Position numbers and translations under genes: made by a program. A stretch of DNA of 64,000 nucleotides from Candidatus Bathyarchaeota archaeon. GTDB lineage: Archaea; Thermoproteota; Bathyarchaeia; Bathyarchaeales; Bathycorpusculaceae. The stretch covers positions 62,001-126,000 of the forward strand of contig JAOZHV010000029.1 of assembly GCA_026014725.1 (NCBI GenBank), given 5' to 3'. Positions within the stretch are counted from its first letter, which is position 1, and the number at the start of each line of letters is the position of its first letter. Shown here piece after piece: positions 42,930-52,210 of this stretch. The notes under the pieces were generated by a model. The model was not told the DNA's origin, searched no databases, and saw nothing but the letters and a program-made list of their open reading frames with translations.

Positions 42930-45647
42930 TCATGCTCTCATCGCTTTATATTTTCTCTGAACTAGTTTTCTAATTTCATCACCGATAAAAATCGAGCTTG
43001 AAACCAAGAGTATTATTAACCAGTCCCAAATTGAAAGAGGTACCGTACCTAAGGCAATCTGTAACGGGGGCAAGATTGTTGCGAGCACTTGCAAAGCCAC
43101 CGATACGGTAATTGAGACTATAAGGTATTTGTTTGTAAACAGACCGATTGTAAAGACTGATTTTCCTCTCGACCTGCAATTGATGGCGTTAAATACCTGA
43201 AACATAGCAATAGTTGTGAATGCTAATGTTTGAGCCCTTGCAAACTCGCCACTACTTAACGCTGTGGAGAAAACCCACAGGGTTCCCACTGCCATTAAAA
43301 CGCCAACATAAATTGTGTTTATCATTATTTCACGGTTAATGATTTTTTCGTTAGGATTTCTTGGGGGTTCATCCATGACGTCTTCTTCTTTTGGTTCCAT
43401 AGCTAGAACTTTGTCTAGTAGGCCATCGGTCACAAGGTTTACCCACAATATCTGGACTGGCGTGAAAATTAAAGGTGCACCTGGCAAAAATATCAGTGCA
43501 CCAAGAATCGTCAAGATTTCTCCAGCACTTGTGGAAACTAGGTACTTCACTACTTTTCTAATGTTCTCAAAAACCACGCGCCCTTCTTCAACAGCGTTAA
43601 CTATACTTGCGAAATTATCATCTGTTAAAATCATGTCAGCTGTTTCTTTAGTCACATCAGTACCCGTGATGCCCATTGCTATACCAATTTCTGCCGCTTT
43701 TAAAGCAGGAGCATCATTAACTCCATCGCCAGTCATTGCAACAATATGCCCGTTACGCTTTAGAGCCTCCACTATTCTGTGTTTGTGGCTGGGAGAGACC
43801 CTTGAGAAAACCGCGGTTACGTCAATAATTTTGTCTAGCTCTTCATCACTAAGGGCATCTAACTCAGTGCCTGTAAGCACTTTTTCATCTTTTTCCAGAA
43901 TACCGAGTTCTTTGGCTATGGCTTGGGCGGTAAGCTTTTGGTCTCCTGTAGCCATAACAACCCTGATGCCTGCTCTCTTACAAAGTTGCACCGCTATCTT
44001 GGCTTCAGGTCTCGGCGGGTCTATCATGCCCATGAGGCCTAGAAAAACCAGTTTTGCTGACTTATTCTTTATTTTTTGTTTGGTGTTTTCAATTTTTTCA
44101 GGTTGTATACTTTGGTAAGCTAACGCCAAAACACGGAGCGCTTCGCTTGCCATCTGCTTATTTACTTCTATAACTTTCTCCTTATCTTGTAATTTTTTAG
44201 TGCTCCCATCTTTTTGGAGTGTTTCTGAACATAATTCTAAGATGGTTTCTGGTGCACCCTTAACATAGACTTTTACTTTGCCCTCTTTTGCTTGATGAAA
44301 AGTTGCCATGTATCTTTCTTTTGCATCAAACGGTATCTCGTCTATTCGTGGTTGTTCTTCCTCAAGCGCTTCTTTGTGCATGTTTACTTTTGCTGATGCT
44401 ACAATCAGTGCGCCTTCAGTTGGGTCGCCAAATATTTCCCACCTTTTTTCACCGTTGCTTTCATAGTGTCTTAATCTAGCGTCATTACACAGTGTGGCTG
44501 CTTGGAGCAGTAACTTGAGCGTGTTATCTTCTGCTACATTTACTGGTGAATTGTTTAAACGAATTTCGCCTTCAGGATTAAAACCAGCCCCCGTCACTTC
44601 CAGAATACTGTCATCTTGCAGTATCTTTCGCACGGTCATTTGATTAGTTGTTAAAGTTCCTGTTTTGTCAGTGCATATAACCGTGGCTGAACCTAAAGTA
44701 TCCACAGCTTGTAGCTTCCTAATTATAGCGTTGCGTTTAGCCATCCGACGAACACCAATAGCTAGAGTTATCGTAACAACAATTGGCAATCCTTGAGGAA
44801 TGGCTGACACTGCCGTGGCTAAAACAAACAAAAAAGTCTCAATAAAGCTAAAACCCCTAATAACTCCGAAAATAAACGTAAAAGCACTGGCTCCAATAGC
44901 TATGAGAGTCAGTTTCTTGCCTAAATCCAAAGTTCTTCGTTGAATCGGCGTTTGCGATTTTTCCGTCTCCTTGAGTAAAGTAGCGATTTTTCCAATTTGT
45001 GTTTTCATCCCAGTAGAAACAACAACTGCCTTGCCTCTGCCATGCGTAACAAGAGTCCCAGAGAAGACCATGTTGCTCCTATCTTCAATAGGCAAATCCT
45101 TATCGAGCCTACTGCTTGTTTTCGTAACAGTAGTCGACTCACCAGTGAGCATTGATTCATCAGTTTCAAGATTTACACTCTCAAAGAGACGAGCATCCGC
45201 TGGAACCTTGGTTCCAGCATCTATCAGTATGATATCGCCTGGAACTATCTCCTTGGCTTTTACTCTTAACTCACTGCCGTCTCGAATAACGTCGGCTTCG
45301 GGAGCAGATATTGATTTTAAAGCTTCCAATGCCGCCTCGGCTTTGAATTCTTGGATAAAACCAATAGTCATGTCAACAATGATAACAATAAGAATGACCA
45401 GTGCATCGTAGTAATGCTCAATCGCTAAAGAAATAACAGCTGCAACTATTAAAACTAAAATTATTGGATTTTTAATTTTTTGAGCAAGCAGAGCCAATTT
45501 GCTTGTTTTCTTTTCTGCTTCTAACTCATTCAAGCCATAGTCTCTTAATCGTTCAGCTGCCTGAGATTTTTCTAAGCCGTCTGGACTTGTACCTAGACGC
45601 TTGAAAACTTCTTCAGCATCTTGACTATGCCATGAGTTTTCGCTCAA
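42930..45647 (-). CDS. Calcium-type P-type ATPase (P2)
   Basis: 905 residues. N-terminal cation-ATPase domain ([24 protein letters not shown]), actuator TGES (MLTGESTTV), phosphorylation motif [15 protein letters not shown] near residue 330, nucleotide domain, hinge [22 protein letters not shown] and ten helices. PxxLP/EGLP-like segment [20 protein letters not shown] in helix 4 marks the Ca2+/P2A-B group. Probably exports Ca2+ (or Mn2+). TATA-like box near 45700 on the minus strand. Monocistronic. Confidence 0.9.
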   Translation of the reverse strand: MSENSWHSQDAEEVFKRLGTSPDGLEKSQAAERLRDYGLNELEAEKKTSKLALLAQKIKNPIILVLIVAAVISLAIEHYYDALVILIVIIVDMTIGFIQEFKAEAALEALKSISAPEADVIRDGSELRVKAKEIVPGDIILIDAGTKVPADARLFESVNLETDESMLTGESTTVTKTSSRLDKDLPIEDRSNMVFSGTLVTHGRGKAVVVSTGMKTQIGKIATLLKETEKSQTPIQRRTLDLGKKLTLIAIGASAFTFIFGVIRGFSFIETFLFVLATAVSAIPQGLPIVVTITLAIGVRRMAKRNAIIRKLQAVDTLGSATVICTDKTGTLTTNQMTVRKILQDDSILEVTGAGFNPEGEIRLNNSPVNVAEDNTLKLLLQAATLCNDARLRHYESNGEKRWEIFGDPTEGALIVASAKVNMHKEALEEEQPRIDEIPFDAKERYMATFHQAKEGKVKVYVKGAPETILELCSETLQKDGSTKKLQDKEKVIEVNKQMASEALRVLALAYQSIQPEKIENTKQKIKNKSAKLVFLGLMGMIDPPRPEAKIAVQLCKRAGIRVVMATGDQKLTAQAIAKELGILEKDEKVLTGTELDALSDEELDKIIDVTAVFSRVSPSHKHRIVEALKRNGHIVAMTGDGVNDAPALKAAEIGIAMGITGTDVTKETADMILTDDNFASIVNAVEEGRVVFENIRKVVKYLVSTSAGEILTILGALIFLPGAPLIFTPVQILWVNLVTDGLLDKVLAMEPKEEDVMDEPPRNPNEKIINREIMINTIYVGVLMAVGTLWVFSTALSSGEFARAQTLAFTTIAMFQVFNAINCRSRGKSVFTIGLFTNKYLIVSITVSVALQVLATILPPLQIALGTVPLSIWDWLIILLVSSSIFIGDEIRKLVQRKYKAMRA

Positions 45648-45812
45648 AATCTAACCCAACTTTTTCTAATATTTGACTACAGAAAGTATGCGCTCATCCA
45701 ATATATAGAGTGGCTTTCAAACACACTTGACTTTAGTGATTTTTAGTTTGTAATAGAAAAATTGTGTAGGTACATGCACACATAGTTTGCTACCCAAACC
45801 AAAAGGGAGGCG

Positions 45813-47339
45813 TTAAGCTTTTTTGTCACTGGCTCTGGGTGTCTCCTTAGGTATTTTGGAGTTTGCCAGAGCCTCCTCGATAGTTTTCCCTTCGCTTATC
45901 TTCATGTTGTAAGTTGACGCATAATTTCTTGCGTTTTCAGTCACGCCTGGGATGGCAAATATTAGTGCGTCACAGTCAATGTCATTGATCATGCCGTAAA
46001 TTCGGGTTATTTCTTCGACATCAATTGGTTTGCTTGAAATCAATATTTGAGCAACCGTCGTGCCGTTGTCTTTGCGTATGGCAGTTTTGGCGGCGGTGGG
46101 GTCGTAGGGTTCTATCCATCCGACTCTTCCCAAGATTAGGATGTCAAATAGGTGCTGGTTTCCTGACCGTCCGCTTACGAATGCTGGTGCAACAATGGTG
46201 TATCCTAATGATTTAAAGAAGTTAGCGCAGACCTCTACAGGCTTTATTTGTTGCACTTCTTGCATTGGCAAATCAGGGTTACTGACATATTTGTAGAGGA
46301 GCACTTCTGGTTCTTCGTCGAGTTGAGCTGTTGCACCACAGTCGTCGCATTTAACGACAAGCAACGGTTCATTGCTTCGAACATTGCATGCTAGACAAGC
46401 ATAAGCAGGCGGCAATATGCGGTAATCTGACCCGACAAGTTGGAGTTTAGCCTTGCATTTTGGACATGCCAAGTCGCCGTTTACGGTTTCAAAGGCTGCT
46501 TGCCTATCTACTGTTCCGCAGGTGAAGTGTTCTATGAGTCCTTCTTTGCGAAGTCTAAGTGAGAGGCATTCTGGGCATAGTTTTTTGATTCTGACATTCG
46601 CTGAGTTGCATGCCATGCAAACGATAATTTTGTCCACGAGTTCAGCTTTAAGATAGCCTTTTCGAACAAGGGAGTCGAGTGCTTGTCTTGACCGTTTTGT
46701 GTCCCAATCAAGTTGTGGGATGCCGTCAAAGAAGTACCCTTCGGGTCTTGCGGAGTCAACTATGGGCACGATTTCACTGATTTTTCCGTAAAGGAACAGT
46801 TCCATCATGCTCTGTTCATCTTTACGTAAGACTTGCTCGTCAGCGAAAACTGCTGTTTCCAAGTCTATACTTTTTGCTGACACAAGAACATTCCTCAGTT
46901 GACTACTGCCGTTGCTTGAAATTACGCCAACAACTTTTTCCTTGGTGGGTTCCACTGGTTCTAGTTCCTTTTTCTTTAGCCGTTTAATTTTAAATTCATC
47001 AATCTTTACTGCCAATCCAAAACCTAAAGCTAAATCCACCTCGAAAAGAGCAATCAAAATTGTGGCTGCTGCAAACGGAGCGCCAGCGCCCAAAGTGTTG
47101 AAAAAGGGCAGACTTTGAAGCCCCAAAGAAAAATCATCGAAGAATAAAATGTAAGTGAGACTGTTACTGAAGACAAAAGCTGGAATGGCAAGCCCAACTC
47201 CCGCGATTGCGGCAAAAACGGCGAGGGCGATAGTTCTTAATTTAAGCGATTTTAACGGCAACGATTTGAATATTGCGCCTAGTAAGATGCCGATTGATAC
47301 CATGAACAAAGGAGCCACTAACTCAAGAAGCGTTACCAT
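45813..47339 (-). CDS. Membrane-anchored zinc-ribbon protein with TackOD1-like and nuclease-like regions
   Basis: 508 residues. Residues 1-120: three or four transmembrane helices. Residues 200-270: wHTH-like segment (RSRQALDSLVRKGYLKAELV). Residues 255-345: zinc ribbons (CMACNSANVRIKKLCPEC, FTCGTVDRQAAFE, LACPKCKAKLQLVGSDYRILPPAYACLAC, VKCDDCGATAQ), the C-x2-C-rich layout of the TackOD1 output domain. Residues 365-480: FDILILGRVGW and LISSKPIDVEEITRIYGM, reminiscent of Mrr-like PD-(D/E)xK folds, but the acidic triad is not clear. Signal-output role inferred. Confidence 0.7.
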   Translation of the reverse strand: MVTLLELVAPLFMVSIGILLGAIFKSLPLKSLKLRTIALAVFAAIAGVGLAIPAFVFSNSLTYILFFDDFSLGLQSLPFFNTLGAGAPFAAATILIALFEVDLALGFGLAVKIDEFKIKRLKKKELEPVEPTKEKVVGVISSNGSSQLRNVLVSAKSIDLETAVFADEQVLRKDEQSMMELFLYGKISEIVPIVDSARPEGYFFDGIPQLDWDTKRSRQALDSLVRKGYLKAELVDKIIVCMACNSANVRIKKLCPECLSLRLRKEGLIEHFTCGTVDRQAAFETVNGDLACPKCKAKLQLVGSDYRILPPAYACLACNVRSNEPLLVVKCDDCGATAQLDEEPEVLLYKYVSNPDLPMQEVQQIKPVEVCANFFKSLGYTIVAPAFVSGRSGNQHLFDILILGRVGWIEPYDPTAAKTAIRKDNGTTVAQILISSKPIDVEEITRIYGMINDIDCDALIFAIPGVTENARNYASTYNMKISEGKTIEEALANSKIPKETPRASDKKA

Positions 47340-47623
47340 CCGTCAGTCACCCTTTAACCTTCGTTAATACATACGGAGCAAAGCCGCAAGGCAACGTCAA
47401 AAGTTGCATAACGAGTTATACCTCACCTGTCAATTAGGGCTTGCTTTGAAGATAAGCATTTTTGAGAAGGCAAATTAACATATTTTTCCAAGACCAAAAA
47501 TCAGGCAAGCGAAGCAAAGATAACAAGAGCGAACACAATTTTGCATAGTTAAAGTTTAATCATTTTGTTCCCGGTCTAAAAATTTAGAACATAGAACCCT
47601 AAGCACATATTTTGGTAATTAAG

Positions 47624-47699
47624 CGGGCCCGGTGGGATTTGAACCCACGATCTCCGGCTCCGAAGGCCGACACCTTAATCCGTGCTAGGCTACGAGCCC
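47624..47699 (-). tRNA. tRNA-Arg (TCG)
   Basis: On the minus strand acceptor GGGCTCG pairs with CGGGCCC, discriminator G, no CCA encoded. Anticodon stem TCGGC/GCCGG (one wobble) holds loop CTTCGGA, anticodon TCG. T arm GTGGG-TTCAAAT-CCCAC. No intron. Divergent from tRNA-Ile. Confidence 0.94.
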
Positions 47700-47756
47700 A
47701 ATTCCAACTCTTGACAACACAAACAATGGTGTTGCATTAAAGGATTTATGAAAATT

Positions 47757-47765
47757 CTTATAAAG
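47757..47765. promoter_or_regulatory. TATA box between divergent tRNA genes
   Basis: CTTATAAAG reads as a TATA box on both strands. It is about 37 bases before tRNA-Ile and 58 before tRNA-Arg, so it fits tRNA-Ile best and could also serve the other direction with a longer leader. Confidence 0.5.
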
Positions 47766-47797
47766 CAACATAATATTAGTGTTGTGTCCTATAACGT

Positions 47798-47875
47798 GGG
47801 CCGGTAGCTCAGCACGGCTGGAGCGTTCGACTGATAATCGAAAGGTCGCCGGTTCAAATCCGGCTCGGCCCACCA
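47798..47875 (+). tRNA. tRNA-Ile (GAT)
   Basis: Acceptor GGGCCGG pairs with TCGGCCC, discriminator A at 47872, CCA encoded at 47873-47875. Anticodon stem TTCGA/TCGAA with loop CTGATAA, anticodon GAT. T arm GCCGG-TTCAAAT-CCGGC. No intron. Its T arm and 3' region are repeated downstream at 48054-48087. Confidence 0.95.
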
Positions 47876-48053
47876 TTGTTTTGGTTTTGTTTTTTCTAGT
47901 AGTAGAAGAAGAAAGTGGCTCCCTTGCTCATCATCTTCCAGCGGGGTTTTTTGGGCGTTGCTTTTTTGTGTCTGCGCCTGCGACGGGTTGCTTGTTGGTT
48001 GTGGAAGCAGTACAAGCAGCAGAAAGCGCTTAAGGTTTTAAGTTTGACGCGCC

Positions 48054-48087
48054 AAAGGTCGCCGTTTCAAATCCGGCTTGCATACCA
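48054..48087 (+). repeat. Partial copy of the tRNA-Ile 3' end (att-like)
   Basis: AAAGGTCGCCG-TTTCAAATCCGGCT followed by ACCA repeats the tRNA-Ile sequence from 47842 onward with one mismatch in the first 25 bases, then a degraded acceptor end. It carries no 5' half, so it is not a functional tRNA. 3' tRNA fragments of this kind are left by integration at tRNA genes. The 180 bases between the two copies contain no integrase, so any element is gone. Confidence 0.65.
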
Positions 48088-48089
48088 TC

Positions 48090-49217
48090 TTATTCTTCTT
48101 CTGGTTGCTCCTTTGGGGGAAGTTTAACCTTGATTTTTACCTCAACGCTTCCATGTTGATGGTCTTCAGGGTGTTCTGGCGGTGATTGTGGTTCTTGTTT
48201 TGCTTCTTCGCTCGCTGGAGTTTCAGGTGCAGGCAAAACTTGCTCTGATGTTTCTTTTTTGTCCTCGGATTTCGTGGTCGACTCAACTGGACCCTTTGTT
48301 GCTTGCTCAATTGCTTGCCCTGCTCTTGTTATTGGCTCAATTATGTTCTTGACAGCAGAAGGTAAGTGCTGCTTTGCATGAACACCAGCTGTTGTTGCAT
48401 AAGTTTTCGACACTTCAGCTCCAAAGAGCACTATCTGGTTTAGAACAAAAATCCAAAGCAGAATTATCAGCAATGAGCCAGCGGCGCCTGCGACGGTTGT
48501 GATTGGGAAAGTTTGAATGTAACTTCCAAAGATGTAGTTGGCAACTGTAAATGCGATACCAGTCACAACAGCGGCTACTCCTACGTCATGCCAGTGAACT
48601 GTTGCTTGCGGAATCATCTTGTAAATTATCGCCAATAAAAGCGTGGAAACACCAAACGACAGAAGAGCCTCAGCTACAGTTAGCGCTACTATCGTCAGAG
48701 TATCATTGATTGAATACAATGTTATCAAATTAAACAATCGACTAGCAATCCCAGTCCAAGCAATCACAATTAACCCAAGTGCGGAAACAATGATGAATGG
48801 AAAAATTTTCTGTCTTATCCTAGTCCACAATGATAAGCCTTTGGGGGCTCTTACGTCCCATATGCGATCCATCGTATCGCGTAAAACTGAAAATGCGCCA
48901 ATCGCTCCTCCAATAGAAAACCCGATAACAACTATTGATGAGAAAACGGAAGTGAAGGGTGATCCTGTGCTTGTGATTAGTTCGCGAAATAAGTCTGCGA
49001 CGGCTGGTCCTGCGACGGCGGCTATTTGTTGAACAATGATTTGTATTGCTTGTGCTTCACCGTAAAACTGGGCAAATATGCCTATAACCAGTAGCAGTAA
49101 GGTAGGCAGAGGTAAGATTATGAAAAACGTTAGAGCGCCAGCTCTTAAAACTGCGTTGTCTTCTTGCCATTCCTTTAAGGATGTTTTGAAAAGGGTATAG
49201 AGTTCTCTTTTGTTCAT
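48090..49217 (-). CDS. YihY/BrkB-family membrane protein
   Basis: 375 residues. Six-helix BrkB core (about residues 20-285) with LRAGALTFFIILPLPTLLLLVIGI, FSIGGAIGAFSVLRDTMDRIWDV and FGAEVSKTYATT; a C-terminal soluble tail of about 80 residues rich in Glu, Lys and Pro ending in a charged VKIKVKLPPKE strand. The transported or bound molecule of this family is not established. The 3' end is 3 bases from the tRNA-Ile fragment. Confidence 0.85.
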   Translation of the reverse strand: MNKRELYTLFKTSLKEWQEDNAVLRAGALTFFIILPLPTLLLLVIGIFAQFYGEAQAIQIIVQQIAAVAGPAVADLFRELITSTGSPFTSVFSSIVVIGFSIGGAIGAFSVLRDTMDRIWDVRAPKGLSLWTRIRQKIFPFIIVSALGLIVIAWTGIASRLFNLITLYSINDTLTIVALTVAEALLSFGVSTLLLAIIYKMIPQATVHWHDVGVAAVVTGIAFTVANYIFGSYIQTFPITTVAGAAGSLLIILLWIFVLNQIVLFGAEVSKTYATTAGVHAKQHLPSAVKNIIEPITRAGQAIEQATKGPVESTTKSEDKKETSEQVLPAPETPASEEAKQEPQSPPEHPEDHQHGSVEVKIKVKLPPKEQPEEE

Positions 49218-49381
49218 TCAGATCCCGCTGTCGTTTAGAGGTTTAAAGTTAGTTTTGATGTTTTTCAATATGGCTTGTTTTTGTCAAACGAGCAAACATA
49301 AACTCTAGAAGAGCCCACGATTACTATGCAACCATATGCTTATAAGCTGATGGCTTGAAATTAGATACTTGGGGTTTTCAA

Positions 49382-49762
49382 ATGACTAAAGAAGATGAGA
49401 TGTTAGAAGAACTTAGGAAAATTAGGGAAGCCGTAGAGAAAGCACCACCGCCACAACCGCCGCAGGGGTTATGGAACGAATTCAAAGACTTCTTATCCAA
49501 ATACAAGATTCTGGGCTTAGCCATCGCATTCGTCTTAGGCTTGTACCTCGGCGCGCTAGTTCAGGCACTTGTCAAAGACTTCATTATGCCGCTCATAGGC
49601 TTAGCGATTCCCGGCATGTCAGACCTCGCCACTTACTCAGTGACAGTGATGGAGCAAGTGTTTGGTATAGGAGACTTTCTAGTAGCACTGGTGACATTCC
49701 TCATAGTGGCTCTCGTAATGTTCCTTGTTGTAAAAGTTGCTAAAAGGTGGAAGCTCGACTAA
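49382..49762 (+). CDS. mscL: Large-conductance mechanosensitive channel (MscL family)
   Basis: 126 residues from ATG at 49382. N-terminal charged helix and Pro-rich PPPQPPQG linker, then WNEFKDFLSKYKILGLAIAFVLGLYLGALVQALVKDFIMPLIGL, the MscL TM1 with pore constriction, and a TM2 (LVALVTFLIVALVMFLVVKVAK). Order of helices and DFIMPLIG match MscL; the long N-terminus is atypical. Releases solutes on hypo-osmotic shock. Its stop overlaps the convergent RHH gene by 4 bases. Confidence 0.82.
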   Translation: MTKEDEMLEELRKIREAVEKAPPPQPPQGLWNEFKDFLSKYKILGLAIAFVLGLYLGALVQALVKDFIMPLIGLAIPGMSDLATYSVTVMEQVFGIGDFLVALVTFLIVALVMFLVVKVAKRWKLD

Positions 49763-49986
49763 GAATTCACAGATTCACGGCTCTGGACTGCTGAGGCTAA
49801 GGGCAACATCGTTGCTGCTGTCTCGGTGGTCCTCACTGTTTTTTTCTGGTTTGCGTTAGCGTAGTTTCTTAAGCCTAAAATGATTAGGTGCTCGATGAAG
49901 GTGCTTCGTTTTTCTCTGCCGCGTATGTTTTCTAGTTCTCGGAAGAGTTTTTGGTCCATGGTTATGCTTATGTTGTGCTTCATCAT
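49759..49986 (-). CDS. Ribbon-helix-helix DNA-binding protein
   Basis: 75 residues. NISITMDQKLFRELENIRGREKRSTFIEHLIILGLRNYA gives a beta strand, helix A, turn and helix B of the CopG/RHH fold; the remainder is a Thr/Ala-rich tail. Divergent from a second RHH gene, with 84 bases between containing a set of TGTATA/TATACA repeats, which suggests auto- or cross-regulation. Confidence 0.75.
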   Translation of the reverse strand: MMKHNISITMDQKLFRELENIRGREKRSTFIEHLIILGLRNYANANQKKTVRTTETAATMLPLASAVQSRESVNS

Positions 49987-50000
49987 GTAAACCTCTTATG

Positions 50001-50050
50001 CTGTGTATATTTGTTATACAGAAAAGCTTTATTAGCTTTGCTATACACAG
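50001..50050. promoter_or_regulatory. Repeated operator between divergent RHH genes
   Basis: CTGTGTATA (50001-50009) and TATACACAG (50042-50050) are a perfect inverted repeat 32 bases apart. TGTATA-TTTGT-TATACA (50004-50020) is a second palindrome inside the left side. RHH dimers bind adjacent inverted half-sites, so three half-sites with the core TRTATA look like cooperative binding over both promoters. Confidence 0.6.
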
Positions 50051-50070
50051 TAAATAACGGTCGTTAACTC

Positions 50071-50511
50071 ATGAAAACCCTCCGCATTTCGGATGATGCG
50101 CACCAAAAACTAACCGCTATGCTGGGCGAAATAACCGCGCAAACCATGAAAATGCAAACATACACCGATGCAATTGAAAATCTGCTTTCCACAAGCATTT
50201 CTTTGCCTCCTGAACTTTTGAATGAAACTCAGAATTTTGTTGAAGCAAACCGTCATCTAGGCTATACAAGCCGCGAAGAATTCATACGCGATGCAATCCG
50301 CACACAGCTGCGCTTTGTAAAAGACCAGTACGTCTACGTGGAAATCCCAAAGGAGGAATACGACAGGCTTCAGCAAGCACTAAACGATTTAGGCACCGAG
50401 TTTTTGAGTGTTGATGACTTCATTAATCAGCAAATTCGCAATTTGTTGCAGAAGCATCAGGAACTGCTTAAGCAGAAAGAAGATTATGAAAGAAAAGCAC
50501 GCCATAAATAG
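50071..50511 (+). CDS. Double ribbon-helix-helix protein
   Basis: 146 residues. N-terminal MKTLRISDDAHQKLTAMLGEITAQTMKMQTYTDAIENLL looks RHH-like, and a second RHH follows (SISLPPELLNETQNFVEANRHLGYTSREEFIRDAIR), as in CopG/NikR-type proteins. A C-terminal coiled coil (LQKHQELLKQKEDYERKA) may mediate oligomerisation. The operator at 50001-50050 sits 20 bases upstream of the ATG. No toxin partner is visible, so transcriptional regulator is preferred over antitoxin. Confidence 0.72.
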   Translation: MKTLRISDDAHQKLTAMLGEITAQTMKMQTYTDAIENLLSTSISLPPELLNETQNFVEANRHLGYTSREEFIRDAIRTQLRFVKDQYVYVEIPKEEYDRLQQALNDLGTEFLSVDDFINQQIRNLLQKHQELLKQKEDYERKARHK

Positions 50512-50605
50512 CTGGTGCAAAAATTAAAGGTCTAGTTACTTCACTTAGATAATCACAAAGGTTAAATGCTCAGTGACCTAATTTTTTGTTAGGGAGATTT
50601 GAAGT

Positions 50606-51106
50606 TTGTCGGTTAAATTGTTATCTGTTTGTATAGTTGTTTTGTTGTTTGCTGTTTGTTTGGCTTCACTTGGTTGTGTTGCTGCGCAAGGGGGTCAAAC
50701 GCAAAATATCACTCTGTATGGTTCGGCTACTCAAGGTTGGGGGCTCACTCAGCAGTCGATGAGTATTCCAGGTCCACAGATTACCTTTACACAAGGCGTG
50801 CCCGTAAGCCTTACTTTGATTAGTGTTGATGGCAATGTTCATGATTTCTACGTAGATTACAATGGCAACGGCGCAATAGATAGTGGTGAGCCGCGTTCGC
50901 CCACGTTCACTTCAACAGTTACTTACCAGTTTACTCCTGACAGAACAGGACAATTCACTTACTACTGTAGTTTTCATGCTGCAACGATGCGTGGAAACAC
51001 TCAAATTGTTATCCCTGAACTCACAGTGACCGTTCTTGTTGTGCTCATGGTTGCTTTAACTATGGTAGCTGTTGTTTACGTAAGAAAAAAGAAAACACAA
51101 TCCTAA
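50606..51106 (+). CDS. Membrane-anchored cupredoxin-like copper protein
   Basis: 166 residues. Signal peptide (residues 1-27), beta-sandwich domain, and C-terminal transmembrane helix (about 140-158) with a KKKK-type stop-transfer. Type 1 copper ligands are all placed: His in NVHDFYVD (about residue 79), Cys-x2-His-x3-Met in YYCSFHAATM (Cys near 121). TTG start with GGGAGAT upstream. An electron carrier or copper-binding surface protein; unexpected in an otherwise anaerobe-like genome. Confidence 0.82.
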   Translation: MSVKLLSVCIVVLLFAVCLASLGCVAAQGGQTQNITLYGSATQGWGLTQQSMSIPGPQITFTQGVPVSLTLISVDGNVHDFYVDYNGNGAIDSGEPRSPTFTSTVTYQFTPDRTGQFTYYCSFHAATMRGNTQIVIPELTVTVLVVLMVALTMVAVVYVRKKKTQS

Positions 51107-51210
51107 AACAAGTAAGCGAATGGTACAAGTGCATGTTCGCTATTTTCTCGAACACTTTATATCAGAGCAAAATTAACCTAATATATCGTCAATAAGGAGA
51201 CAATTATAGT

Positions 51211-51534
51211 ATGAGTATCCAACCTTTTCATGTAACCGATTCAAATTTCGATGAAACAATTCAGAAAAACAAGCTAGTTTTGGTTGATTTTTGGGCTGGC
51301 TGGTGTGGTCCATGCAGAGCGCTTGCGCCAACCATTGAGGAATTAGCAAAAGAGTTAAACGGAAGAGTCTTAGTCGGCAAGCTTGATGTTGACGAGAACC
51401 CTGAGGCTGCTGAGCGATTTCAAGTCTTTAGCATACCAACGATGATAATTTTCAAAGATGGACAAGAAGCCGAAAGACTTGTGGGTTTGTGCGCCAAAGG
51501 CAGAATCATCGAGACCTTAAAGAAGCATGAGTAA
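51211..51534 (+). CDS. trxA: Thioredoxin
   Basis: 107 residues. Active site AGWCGPCRALAP with cis-Pro SIPTM downstream; length and KLDVDENPEAA are standard. Reduces protein disulfides with a thioredoxin reductase not in this window. TATA box CTTTATATC about 60 bases upstream and AAGGAGA before the ATG. Converges on the next gene with 2 bases between. Confidence 0.93.
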   Translation: MSIQPFHVTDSNFDETIQKNKLVLVDFWAGWCGPCRALAPTIEELAKELNGRVLVGKLDVDENPEAAERFQVFSIPTMIIFKDGQEAERLVGLCAKGRIIETLKKHE

Positions 51535-51536
51535 GC

Positions 51537-52154
51537 TTATGCGCTTTTCATTTTTTCATACATCTTCTCTAATGTCCAGCGTATGCTTGATTTGAGTTCC
51601 TTCAGGCGTTCTTCATCTACGTTTTTTATGACTATTTCTCTTATATGGTCGGCTTCTCGGACGATGCTGTAAGAAAACATCTTTTCCGTTGACAGCTGTC
51701 CCATGCGGACTAGTTCAGCGTCTTTTTCCTGCATTTTAGCGAAGACTTTCTCAACCAAAAAATTGCTGAAGGGCGGTGTGTTTACGTTGAAGTTTTTGGT
51801 CTCGTCAGGCAATACGTGTATAGACTGCTTATCAAAGTACATAATCGCTAGGGGCTCATCGCTCATGGTTTTGAGTGGTATGATGCTGTCATATTCAGGT
51901 ACATGCGGTTGCACAATAGCTGGCTTGGGCGGTTCAGGCGTCGGTTTGGGCAATACGACCTCCTTGGGAACTGGCGCTTCCTCAGGGATTTCTTTTATGT
52001 CTCCGCGTTTGAAGCCCTTTTCTAGCAAAATAGCGTTAACAACATCAAGAGAAGCTTGAACGTCCTTGGTTTCTGTAGTTAATTTTTCGAGTTGTTCTTC
52101 GAGACGTTTCTTGAAGGCTATGATTGATTTCATTTTTTCTGAGTCTTGAGCCAA
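51537..52154 (-). CDS. Coiled-coil/Pro-linker protein of unknown function
   Basis: 205 residues. N-terminal coiled coil (about 8-60), Pro-rich linker (VPKEVVLPKPTPEPPKP), and a C-terminal alpha/beta domain (about 90-205) with PLAIMYFDKQSIHVLPDETKNFNVNTPPFSNFLVEKVFAKM. No membrane helix. Located after DNA ligase on the same strand with 56 bases between. I do not recognise a functional family. Confidence 0.72.
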   Translation of the reverse strand: MAQDSEKMKSIIAFKKRLEEQLEKLTTETKDVQASLDVVNAILLEKGFKRGDIKEIPEEAPVPKEVVLPKPTPEPPKPAIVQPHVPEYDSIIPLKTMSDEPLAIMYFDKQSIHVLPDETKNFNVNTPPFSNFLVEKVFAKMQEKDAELVRMGQLSTEKMFSYSIVREADHIREIVIKNVDEERLKELKSSIRWTLEKMYEKMKSA

Positions 52155-52210
52155 GCAATCGCACCCGCCATTTACTTAGGCAGTTGGTATTTATCAGTTT
52201 TAGCTTTTCC

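Noticed and set aside
43315-44118. Plus-strand 267-codon frame inside the calcium ATPase gene
   Set aside because: Exact antisense of conserved ATPase motifs including DKTGTLT and GDGVNDA regions; a shadow frame rich in Ser and Thr.
47876-48053. Coding region between the two tRNA-Ile fragments
   Set aside because: Plus-strand frames are Ser/Cys-rich low-complexity peptides without start and ribosome-binding site.
48030-48090. Second functional tRNA-Ile gene
   Set aside because: No acceptor 5' strand, D arm or anticodon stem precedes the T-arm copy; only the 3' part is present.
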